Both the position numbers and the translations under genes were made by a program. Below the pieces are notes generated by a model. That model did no database searches. It was not told the DNA's origin and was given only the letters and a program-made list of their open reading frames with translations. From Chanos chanos (lineage: Eukaryota; Chordata; Actinopteri; Gonorynchiformes; Chanidae), in contig NC_044507.1 of assembly GCF_902362185.1 (NCBI RefSeq), positions 15,343,044 to 15,407,043 of the forward strand: 64,000 nt of DNA, written 5' to 3'. Shown here piece by piece: positions 35,663-47,070 of this stretch (position 1 is the stretch's first letter; each line of letters opens with the position of its first letter).

Positions 35663-38600
35663 ATGAATCCTTCTCAAGGAACTGAGCTTAAATCTGTTCT
35701 CGTGCAGATAACTGTTCAACGTGGGAATAACATGGTATTTTGGAAGTTAGCAATGTACATTTGGATAGTTAGCAAGGTTGCTACTGGACAGTTAGCAAAC
35801 TAATTTACATGTTAGAATACAGCTAACATAACTAAAAGCCCACTAATGATGATGGTCGACGTTGCAGCGTTTAACTTACCGCATAAAACCTAGGAAAATG
35901 GAAAATGAAAATGAAATGAAAATTTTGTTCTTCTCTCTTTCTCAGAGAGGCAGCAAGACAGAATCCCTCCTTAGTTTCGTTCGAGCCGAATTCAGTGACA
36001 CAGTTCTGGGAGAGTCGCAAAGAATCGATGCATTGGTTGATGAGGTGGTACATTATAATTTCACCTGCAGCTTCGAATGTTCAGAATTTGCTTACACGCT
36101 CGATGACGTGGCGCATAAACCTGTCTTGTGTGAGTCACTCACTCCTCATCTACTCATAATTTATAATTTGGCACTTGTTTAGATCTTAATTTGGTAAATG
36201 TGTCCATTTCTCTGTCCCCTAAGTGACAGTGATTGAGGTGCTACCAAAGGAGAAAAAGCAAAAGGAAGAGAAGACGGCCATTGTGGGACAAGCTGTTGTG
36301 GACCTGTTGCCTCTGTTGCAAGGTTAAACTAAAAAAAATATTAGAAATATCCACTTGTTGCTTGGGATACATGATTTATTCATCCATGAATTCTGGACTC
36401 ACATTTTACTGTTAACTGCAGGACAGTGCAGTCTGTCATCCTCTCTTCTGCTGTACCCTACCTCTGGCTCCTTGGCTGAGACTGCTTCTCAAGATGAGAG
36501 CATTAAGGTAAGAATTTTGTGTGCTTGTGTGTGTGTGTGTGTGTGCGTGTGTGCGCGCGCGCACATTAGCGTGTTGAACAGAGCTCCCTATCATTTTCTT
36601 TCTTTCTTTCCTTCTTTCTTTCTTTCTTTTTTGGCATAGCCAACACTGGATGTCACCATCTGCGTCTGCGAACCTTTGCTCTCGGATATCCAGATCGCAA
36701 ACTCCAATCTGTTAAAAGTCACTGTGGAGACAGCATACTCAGTTCCAGAGGTCTGGAACCAAGTTTCTGGAAATCCCTCTAGTTATGTTGCAGCTCTACA
36801 AGTCCCTCTCACTGCTGCGGTAGGTCTGCATTTGCCAGAGAATGAATCATGTGTATCAGTGTTTTTAGAGGCTGTGTTTATTTTTATGGTTTCGCTCATT
36901 TGCATTTACTAGATGTAAAACATATTATTTTACAGAAAGAACAAGTCCTAATGTTCTCTAATGGGGTTTTGAAAGTTGGTGGGGAGAGGGAGCCTTTTCC
37001 CAGGCCCAAAAAGTGGCCCCTTGGTCCCCTCCAAGCCTCTGGAGCACAGTTCATACCGGACTCTATAATCGAGTCCTCTGAGATGGAGTATGGAGATCTC
37101 ACCAGTGCTGAGGTATATCAGGCCATTTCAGAAACCTCCCATCCCCAGTGGCTTAGGAAGCTGTCCATAAATAGCATTATAGTAAATGATAGAAACTGTT
37201 AGTGCAAAGGTTAGTGTTGAAATCTCAGAATGAGATCTGTGTCTTTTATTCTTTTGTTTAGGACAGGGAATTCAGAGCTGAGGCTGAGTGTAATAGACTC
37301 AGAGTGTGTTGGGACACTGAACGCCGCTGCTTTATTGATGCCGGGGGTGCAGCCTGGTGAGAAAATACTGATCTCATACTCACGTGGTTCTATCACACTC
37401 TAGGTACCATTAGATATTTTCACAGAAATGAAAACACTTTTATTAGATCAGTTTCTGCTCTCATTGTCCCTGTTTGTTTGTGCAACATTCAATCTGTCTT
37501 GCTTATAAAATACGTGTTATCTGTTTTGTTTTGTTTTTTCAGTCTTGCAGGCAAGATTGTTGAATGCAGACTATGGCCAGTAGAGATAATGAGGTCGACA
37601 CAGGCTGGAGCGGCTAAAGGAGGAAAAGCTGGCAAAGAGAAGCCAGTAAGATTGGCTCCAATCACTCCATGCCTATCAAAAAGCTTTTAAGGACTACTTA
37701 GTGTTTTCCTCAGCAGTGAGGTGGTGGTTCCAGAAAAGCTTTTCTTGTTATTAAAGAGATGGAAATATTGTCTGAGTATGTCCTTGTACATCAGGGAGAA
37801 GATGAGACCCAGATTTCCTTTCATGGAGTTGCCTATGTGGACATGGCACCACTGTTGTATCCAGGGGTCAAATGTATTCGTGGAGCTTATCGACTGTACC
37901 CTTTCTACGAGTCTGACCTTCTGATCAAGGTAAGAGAGAAGGGTGTTGTTAAGGGGATTTGGGATCTCCATTTTCCTGAAGAACAAATGTATATATGGGA
38001 TGCACTTGGCTGGATGAATCTGTTTTTATTTTTGTCCTGTATTGCATGTAAATATAGGCATCACCCACAGGCAAAGAGTACACTGGCATTATGCAATTCA
38101 TTTTCTGACTCAGTTTTCAGCTGTAGCGCAGATAATGATTCATATCCCTCCATTCCCTTTGTGACTGCTCTGTTGAGTGTCTTGTATAATTTAGTGGATT
38201 TTTTTTTTTTGTTTTTATGTGATGTTTTTTTTGTGAGTCAGTGCACTTCAGTGCCTTCTTAATCACTCTTGAGAGACCTCCAAATGTTGAGTTACTATGG
38301 TAATGTCAATATTATTGTGTATTAAAGGCCAAACGGAATATCAGTAGTCTGCGAGAGAGCATTAGAGCGCCAGCGACACATACCAGAGGTCGTGTCCCCT
38401 CTTCTGTTGGCTCCTGCAAAGTAGCCCAGAGTAAAGTCTTTGAAGCTCAGAAAGGGGGCAAAGATGCCAAGGAATCTCCCAAAAAGGTACTTGCCTCTTA
38501 ATTTAACCGTTATGTGTGGTGCCACGTCAAGCTTTGTTGAAATATTTTAATCTGGTTCAGATTTCATATTGTGAGTTTGCGCTCAACTCACGTGAAAGTT

Positions 38601-41600
38601 TTTGGAATCCTTTGGGCTTTAGCTGTTTGTAGATGCAGATGCTCATTCCCACCCACTCACCCATGTCCGCTCAGCCCCGTATTTGATATTCCCGCTGATT
38701 AAATCCGGATCTATCATAGAAGCATGCTTCCCAGAGTGATTAGCAGTAATAGCAGCAGATTGCCAGTCTAATCATGGAGCAGTGAATCATCTCGTTAGCT
38801 CACCCATAGCAGGCACCCTGTGACGCCACAGCAGAAGGAATAGGGTGAAGAACACAGAGACACCTCAGTAACTGAGCATCTGACACTGCATCTGCCAGAC
38901 AAACAACCACCCCACACAGAATACATACTCACAAGAGATACACGTGCATTCACAGGCACAGACATGGATGGTAGTTTAAGCATACTCACAAAATTACGCG
39001 TTCTTGTGGTCCAACTGACAGTATGCTGCAAATCTGCATTTACACACAATATCTGAGCAGTGTCTTTAAAATACTCTGCTGGCATAAAAAAGACAGCCTT
39101 TTTTATGTCGCTTGGGTCTTGGGCTATGAGTTTATCATTGTGTGAAGAGAAGATAATAGGAAAGTGTAAACTGATATCTGCTGATGCAAAATGATATCTG
39201 TTTACAGCCTTGTACACAGGGGAAGCCTGCCCAAGCTGATAGTGTGACTGAGGTAGAACCTCAAGTAAATGTGGAAGGACAGGTCAGTTATTTTTGCTTT
39301 ATCCATTTCATTTTTTTAATATTAAAGTTGTCAGCCTTATCTCTTGTGATAATAAGGAATGGTCTGTGTTTGACAGATGTATGCAGATTCAAAATCATAC
39401 ATTATCATTGAAATTGCCTTGGAAAAACCATTGGTTCCAAAGAGACCACCAGAGGAACTTGCAAAACGGTAACTAGGAAGATGTTTTTAAAAATGTTAAT
39501 GAAATTCTCAACTGTTTTAGATTCTTTATGACTTTGTGGATGTCTTGGTAATGAGCTAAGATACAGGACACATGTTGATTAAAGACTTCACTCTATTAAT
39601 GAACGTTGAATATGCCTTTGATTTGTGTGTGTCGCAGAGTAATGGAGCTGATCCCTCCTAGACCTCCACTCCCCCGTCGACCAGCAGGAGCAGACAGAGT
39701 AAATACAAAGTGCACACATAGAAACACATAAATAATTATGGTCCAGTCTTCTAGCCCATGTAAAACCAGTGACCAAAACCATTTTTTTCATACGTGCATC
39801 ATGTTAATATTTAACAAAATTAAATGTTGATGTAATGCAGTCCATTGTATCATAAGTTATCTGTGTGCAAAATTTTGCATTTATTTGGTGTTGCCATCTT
39901 GTGGGTAAATACTGGATTTTTTAAGCTGTTTGATCAGCATACTGCACTAGCAAGTATAGTTGATTGACATGTGTAATCAGATCATGTAATTTTTCATTCA
40001 TGATCTTGGCCATGTTCTCAGGCTGTGCAGGAGTACCAGGCTCAGGTAGCCAATGTAGTAACCCAGATCCTGGATCAGTACCAGCAGCTGTTTGGTGCGG
40101 CTTTTGCACTGGGGGCGAAACTCTTAGACCCCTCCGCTCAGGAACAGTGCAAGAGACAGATCCTTGGCGAGCTCAACTACTCTGGGAAGTACTTTGCATT
40201 CAAAGAGCAATTAAAAGTGAGTTTAGTTTTTTATACACCTAGAAAATTTACCTTCCAACAATGGTAACAGGTACGCGTACATTCATGGGCTTTTTTCCGT
40301 CTTTCTCTTTGGGGTGTTTGTGATCATGAGCAGTACTCGGTGGTGCGGATCGTTCGTGAGAAGATGCTGCGGACAGAGGCCTTTACTGACCCTGCACAGC
40401 TCCAAGCCTTTCTCAGCCAGCTCTACGTTTTCCTGGTGGACCAGATGCATGTGACTCTCAATAAGGTAAGAAACACACGTACATGGCCCTTCATAGATTC
40501 AATCATTGACTTGGCCTCTGTTCTGAGGATATTTGTTCCTGACAGAAGTTGCCCATTTATGGTGTTCCAGAGAACAATCTTCTACTCTAATTCTAACCTT
40601 AACTTTTTTGGTAGAAACTGCATAACTGATGTCATCAGGAAGGTCAGTTTCTGTTAAGTATCACCAACCTCCTCATCTTTGGCAGGCGCTCATTCTCGAA
40701 GGATCAAATCCATCAGGCTTTGTGCATTTGTTTATAACTGAACAATCCAATGTTGGAAGCCAATGGTTTTGCTGCAGTGGGGGTAGATTATATAACTTAG
40801 CAGGGTGCTTCAGGGTTGGTGTGCCCTCTCTTCTGCTGTAAACCCACGGCAGGTTCAGTAATGCACTGATGTCCTTAAAATTGATCTGTGCCTCAGGACA
40901 CTTGGTGTTTGCAAGTTTTTTGGTCTGTTGGCCTGTCCTTTAAGTCAAGGGTATTAATAGCATGTCTCTTAAGAATGGCATTCAATGAGTTTCTTTTCCT
41001 CTGGCTTTCCTTGGTTAATACCTTATTTGCATGATCTCTGTGCTGGTAGTATTTGCTTCCAGAGGGGCACTGGAATGTGTTGTTCACTCGTCCTATTTGA
41101 TATTGAGGATTAGCCTCATGCACTTGTGGAAATCCTCAAATATATTGCCGCACAGGGGGTCGGAAGCACAACTGCATTTTAGATGAAGACTCGCTGTTGC
41201 AGTAGTCATGGAGGAAGGGGGTCATGGAGTGTTTTGATGGTCGGCTTATTTCTTGCACAAGAGCAGCTTAAGATGTTACAGCGTCCTATTGAGGTGATAG
41301 TGAATCTAGAGAGATCTGTCTTGAGTTTTTAATGTGGGAATTGGACAGGCATGATCAGGTGGATGGTCTATGAGGTATTACATATCCCTGTATGATATCT
41401 GTCCTGACACTGAGATGGCTGAGAAAATGGTTGATTATCCTAAGATTTTGTGGATACCTGAAACATTTGAAGCCTTCCCAAACAAATTAGAGAGCTTTCC
41501 AATTTATTGAGTCAAATGCTTCGGTTAAATCCTCTTTTTGGCAAGTCCTCCATAAACACACCCACACACACCCACATACACAAATGCACACACAGAGATA

Positions 41601-44600
41601 CAGACAAACACAAACACAAACATATACACATACACACACACACACAGAGCCTTTTCTGCTCCTCCTGTTTTCTCTCAACTGTGTCCATTCAATTTTCCTC
41701 AAGTTAAAATCACATAATAAAGCCTTTCAATTCCTGCACTTCACAGTCTGCTTCTCTTTTGTCTCCAACAGACTCTGTCAGTGGATGCCCAAGAGACTCA
41801 GCCGCAGCCATTGTTGGACTGTGCCCAGCTGAGGCACTTTGCCAGGGAAGCCCAGATGAATCAGGACCACAAGCTGGCTGCCCAGTACTACCAAGAGGTA
41901 CTCCTCGCATACCTGAGTCAGAACACACTGTATCTTTGTATAACACACCTCTTTCATAAACTGTTGTTTATGCACGTGTTTACCCCCTAGCTGTCTGATG
42001 TGTTTTTGATGCAGTATACTGGTAAGATTGTAATCATAAGGCTTTTACATTCTACTCTTGCCCCGTTTCTCTCTCTGTAGCGGGTGGCTCGAGACCGCAG
42101 TAATCCTGACCACTGGTTTGACTATGGAACCTATCACATGCTGGTGGCAGACTTCCTGAAAGCAGAGGAGTGTTTCCATCAGGCTGTATCCATTTATCAA
42201 GCACATTTACCCAGGTCTGGGAATGAAAATGACACTATGAGATACAAATATAATCATTGTCCGTATTCTCTGTCAATCATAAAATATTTAGAATGCAGTT
42301 ATAAACATTATAAAAAAGCGCACTCATTGTCTGTGCACAACCCTGTCTCAGAACTAAGTTCATATCATAAATATATGACTTGTTATTTGAGTTATCATCA
42401 AATCTCTTATGGAGAAGAGAGAGGAAGACCTCAGGATCCAAATCTATCAACTCTAATGCTCAGAGGGTTTACACAAATACTACATTTAAATCTCAACTGT
42501 ATAAAGCAACATATGTACTTTATATCTATAGTACATAAGAAATATTAAGTCTGTTGATAAGATAAATATAGACAGTTTTAAGCATGATATGGCATTTAAA
42601 GCCTGCATTAGGCTGTGGAACTGATTGTTGGGTGTAAAAAAAATGTATATGAAGTTGTATATAAAATAGGTCACCTAACCCTGGCAGTTGTAATGTGGGG
42701 ATACTAAAATGAACTCCTGCTCCACTGTCTGACGACTCAGTAACTCAATTCTGCAATGACTACAGATAAATCATATGTTTATTTAAAATGCAATGTGAAA
42801 ATTCTGTAATGAATTAGAAAAAGAACCTTTATGCGTATGATATACGTATGCATAGGTTTGAGCTATTTGTGTTGTGTCACCATTAAGCACTGTCTTTTAA
42901 ATATGATATAATGTTATTTTCCTCTGTTTCCTATGTACTTAACATATAATCTTTCCATAAAATGAATAAAAAGAATTTCCCTGAAACAAAGTCATTTTCT
43001 TATGAAGCTCTTGTGCTGTCTTTATGCAGCTTACTCATGTGTGGGATTTTGGCAGAGATGAATGGACGCTATGAAGATGCTGAGACCTTTTTTGAAGGGG
43101 CCACTTGTGTGGATACGAAAAGTGTTGTGGCCTGGACCCTATTTGGTAAAAGTTGGATAAGGCTAACCCAGATAGCAGGGACCTGTCAGCAGTGATGGAG
43201 TCCTTATGAATTTTGTGTGAATTTTGTATTGCAACATTCCTGGGATGTTCTAAGAATGTCTCAGGAAGACAGTAAATGGAAATACTTTGCACATAACAGT
43301 TCCCAGATGTCTGGCAACTCCATGAGTAAAGTTGACATGAATATATTTCTAGAATATTCTTCTGTAACATCTGTCCAAAACATTTTTTTGAAATTTCCCA
43401 AAACATAAAATGTTTAACTGGAAATGTCATTTAAGGAAAAAGGTGATAAAGGAGAATAACTGCAACTGTTTATGTGAATTACAATCTAGTTCCTCTCCCT
43501 TAGTCATCTTATTTCAACATGGCTGAATCTCATTTGTGATGTGCTTGGTTAGGTCTGTTCTATCAGGCTCAGGAGAAATCAATCCAGGCAGAAATGGCTT
43601 TCTTGGAGGCCACTAAGCAGCTGAGGGCAGCCGTCTTCTGCAGCCCACGCAGCCAGCCGGAGTCAGGAAGAGATGAAGAGAAGAATGAGGAAACCACAGA
43701 GACTACAAAGAATGAAACAGGTGACCACCCCTGCATCGGTATAAATAGTGGAAAATGTTCTTCTTGAATTTAGGCATTTTGAACAGGCTATGTATAATTA
43801 ATTGTAGTTAATATTTTTTTTCATATTTTCATATATTTTTTAATATTTTTATTTATTATTATTGCTCTTTTGCCCTCACTGTTTTGTTTTGATGGTAGCT
43901 ATTATGGGCAACACAGAGAATGCTGAGGTTGGTTCTCATAGCAGCCAGGACAGTGATGCAGGCAAAGAGACAACTGATCCCGAACCTGCGGGTGCGCCAC
44001 ACAAAACTGCTCCCATCAGAAACCGCACCAGTATTTACATGGAGACAGTCCAGTTCCTACTTGAGAACGGTGCTTCACAGGTCAGCTCTGGAGGCATAAA
44101 CACACAAGCATGTATTCAGGTCACTGTTGTCTGGATCATGGTCAATACATGGTTGGATCACATTGCACAAAAGACTTTAAATAACTTTGCTCTAAAATTT
44201 ATAACCATATTTTATTGCGCTCTAGATTAATCTTTTATTGGTCTACAGTTATACTGTGTTTTAACTGTAAATGTGTGTGTTTCAGATGGCCCAAAGAGCC
44301 CTGGCTCAAGAGCTGTTGTGTCCAGAGAGGAGTCCCAGCAGTTTCTATCACCTGGCTCTGGCCCGGCTACAGCTGCTGAAAGGGGAGTACCGCAGTGCTG
44401 AGGCCAGTCTGAGGCAGGCACTCACCGGGGGCTTTGAGGTAAAGTCAGTCCATTCCCTCCCAAAACATCTACTATTTCTGCTAATACTAACAAGGCAGTG
44501 AATAAACTTTTTAACACACAATCGAGCTAGTGTTGGTGTCTGTGTGAGTCAATATTTTCGCACTATGTAGAACCCTGATGTCTGGGCAACGTACGGTCAT

Positions 44601-46486
44601 TTGCACTTCCTGACTGAGGATCACAGTCAAGCTCAGAAGTGCTATGAGCGGACCCTTGACTTTGTGACCGATGCCTCAGACACACACCTCATCTATCTAC
44701 GCCTGGGCTCCATCTACCTGCAACAAGGACAGGTACGGTGTGTGGTCTGGTCAAGGGTTTTTTTTCTTTCTCTGAGCTGAAAATAAACAAAGTAATTTTA
44801 TGGACATTTATGTTCAATATTTTCTGTCATCTGTTTACATTCTCTCTAGTTTGAAAAGGCCAAAATGACATACCTTCGTGCCTGCAAGAGCTCCCCCTCA
44901 TGCCTCACCTGGCTGGGGTTAGGGATTGCCTGCTACCGGGTAACAATCTCCCTATCTTCCAGACAGTAAAACTCACATATCACACCTCTCATGGATGGGA
45001 ACAACATAGACAAGTATCCAGGGACAATATTGCTAAAATAGCTGAAAAGACTCAGCTTTCTACTTATGTTCTTTGTTATATAATTTCTCCGTTAGTGGTT
45101 ATACAGGGCTTTCTCCATACTGTGGTTACCACACTGAAAATCACTAGTAAGAGGAATTTTGATATCTTTACTTGTTATTATGCATTTAGGAGTTCAAGGT
45201 GAAAGTGTATTTATGATAACCGGTGACTGTGTTAGTCATTGTTTGGCAATGAAGATGTTTGCAAACGTGGAATGGAGTTATTATTTGTCTGTCATAGAAT
45301 GGTAGCCTAGAGATTAATGAATGCACATATGTGGCATGAACAGAAAGATCTCTAATACTTCAGTTATAGCAGCTAATGACACGTTGCAAAAGATTTACCT
45401 ACCATGACGTCTGTAAAACTACAGTGTAAAAACGATTATACATTGAGAATTTATCGCTGAAGCGACATCTATTTCCCTCGTGGGCTCTAACGTACATCCG
45501 TAATAGGGTAAGAGCAGAGTGTTCATCCATGTCAAAAATAGCACAGCAGATGGGGTGCAGTAGGCCATTTGAGACACAGTCAAACTGAATTTGAATGAAA
45601 ATGAGTCTTAGAGAGCATGTTCCATTAAATGTATACCACTTTATATGTTGCCTTCATAACCAAATGTTGCATGCAGGGACTTTTTACACCGCTGGCTTGA
45701 TTTCATTCTTTGCAGCCGATGGAAAAGATTTAATGACGGACATTTGATACAAGGAGCCCAGACATAACTGGATTCCTGTCTGGAAGTATATAAGTCTGGA
45801 ATGATAACTTGATCTACTGTAACTTGTGATGAAAGTCTGTGACCATAAATCTCAGCGTGCGTTTGAAATTAGAATCTGTCTAACGATACACCCACATGTT
45901 TTCATGCTTGACGTCCGGGTGACGTCTAATTATTTTGACATGTTGCACCCTGTGTCCGTGTTTGACTCCCTCTATGGTGGCTCCATATATATGTTTTCTC
46001 ATGTCTCACGGAATCAGCTCGGGGACATGACCGAAGCAGAGGTTGCTCTGACGGAGGCCAACACCCTAAATAATGGAAATCCAGATGTCTGGGCCTACCT
46101 GTCACTGGTTTGTTTACAGGTAAACATCAAATCGAGAGTGTGATGGATCACAGAATTTAGTATCATGGTGTGAAAACTTATACCCCCTAGACCCAAAGTG
46201 AACTTTACTGTGTGTCTCCTTTTCAGACAAGCAGAAAGCTTGAAGCAGAACAGTCCTATAAGTATGCCATTAAGGTTGGTCCTTTATTAATGTCCATGTT
46301 ATACATACAGATTTTTTTGCATTCATACAGCAAAACATTTAGTACCTGTGCACGATATATATCTGACGCATAAGAAAATTCCTTCGTTTCTCTTTGTCTC
46401 CGCAGCTGAACTTAAAAAACGAGTCCCTTTTACAGGAGATCAAGGAGCTGCAGATTCATGTTGGGTTTGGCAATCCTTGTTTCTGA
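35663..46486 (+). CDS. cfap70: Cilia- and flagella-associated protein 70 (TTC18)
   Basis: CFAP70 is an axonemal TPR protein needed for normal ciliary beating. Coding exons: 35663-35734, 35946-36129, 36224-36322, 36422-36507, 36640-36819, 36936-37112, 37262-37356, 37543-37645, 37795-37929, 38328-38486, 39208-39282, 39377-39468, 39638-39698, 40022-40216, 40334-40465, 41772-41897, 42081-42214, 43030-43145, 43553-43720, 43899-44080, 44286-44438, 44571-44732, 44850-44939, 46018-46119, 46227-46274, 46406-46486. All phases agree; product 1068 residues (human 1121). Family matches run end to end: [91 protein letters not shown], and the C-terminus HVGFGNPCF. About eight TPR units follow residue 650 (for example [20 protein letters not shown] and [19 protein letters not shown]). 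The ATG is chosen because [18 protein letters not shown] aligns with the human start. Two introns exceed 1 kb: one (40466-41771) holds a LINE scrap and a CA-rich tract. Confidence 0.95.
41390..41549 (-). mobile_element. Decayed LINE reverse-transcriptase fragment in a cfap70 intron
   Basis: On the minus strand the reading [16 protein letters not shown], followed after one stop by [19 protein letters not shown], matches the RT motif-A region of LINEs (DLTKAFDTVNRE.LW...FGCP.KF..I). The following sequence down to about 40890 may be more of the same element, but it is too degraded to align by eye. It lies antisense to cfap70. The family cannot be named from this much. Confidence 0.5.
41555..41646. 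repeat. CA-rich imperfect microsatellite
   Basis: Interrupted CACACA / CATACA / ACAAACACAAA repeats in cfap70 intron 15, directly beside the LINE fragment. Confidence 0.85.
44940..46017 (+). other. cfap70 intron 23, no separate gene
   Basis: A 1.1-kb intron between the exon ending ACYR and the exon starting LGDMTEAE. No repeat or other coding signal was seen. Confidence 0.6.
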
Positions 46487-46929
46487 TAATATGCATTGTT
46501 CAGCAGGCTGTTCTTAAGCTTTTTTGTTTTTTAAACAAGATTTTGTGCTTAAAAGCTGCTGTGGACACTCGGAAAAAACTACATGGTTAAACTAATATGT
46601 AATTTGTGACATAAGATTTATCCATCCACAAGAAGACCCTGCTGTTAAAACTTTCTGCTGGATTTTATATATTTCTCTCAGTGACTAAAAGGCAAAAAAT
46701 AAAACCAGAATGAAAACCAAATAAAAACTGTGTTTTATTGCATTGCTGAGCAGGTGTACTATATAATCGGTGCACTCTGTTTTGATGTTTTTATTATTAT
46801 CACTTATCTGTGGACATTTAACCTTATGCTACCATGAAGTCAAACACCCTATTCAATAAGCCTACCCCCCCCCTCCCCCTTTCTCCTTCACTATCAATAT
46901 CAACATTATACTTATAACTGAACAAGTAA
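46487..46929 (+). other. cfap70 3' UTR with poly(A) signals, then short spacer to hmox2
   Basis: AATAAA occurs at 46698-46703 and 46720-46725, about 210-240 bases after the stop, followed by a T/G-rich stretch that would suit cleavage. This ends cfap70 a few hundred bases before the inferred first exon of hmox2. Confidence 0.55.
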
Positions 46930-47070
46930 TTCTATCTTGGACCATGGCGCAAGTTCGCGGCTACTGTTTGAGTCGGGTATCCTTTGATAAACACGTGGTC
47001 TCATCTTGGCAAGTTAGTGCTTCCTGTTTTGACCCAAGAGTGATTTGCTTAGTAGTCGAAGAGCGTTGAG
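46930..47070 (+). other. Probable hmox2 5' UTR exon 1 and core promoter
   Basis: A CG-containing stretch (GGCGCAAGTTCGCGGC, TCGAAGAGCG) ends in GTTGAG|GTAAATC, a good donor at 47071. The first coding exon of hmox2 has its own acceptor (AACAACAG at 49923), so an upstream non-coding exon is required. This is the best candidate, but no transcript confirms it. The start is arbitrary. Confidence 0.4.

Noticed and set aside
37711-38262. Plus-strand frames extending beyond cfap70 exon 9
   Set aside because: They are intron read-through. The family match stops at LLIK, at a consensus GTAAGAG donor, and resumes at 38328.
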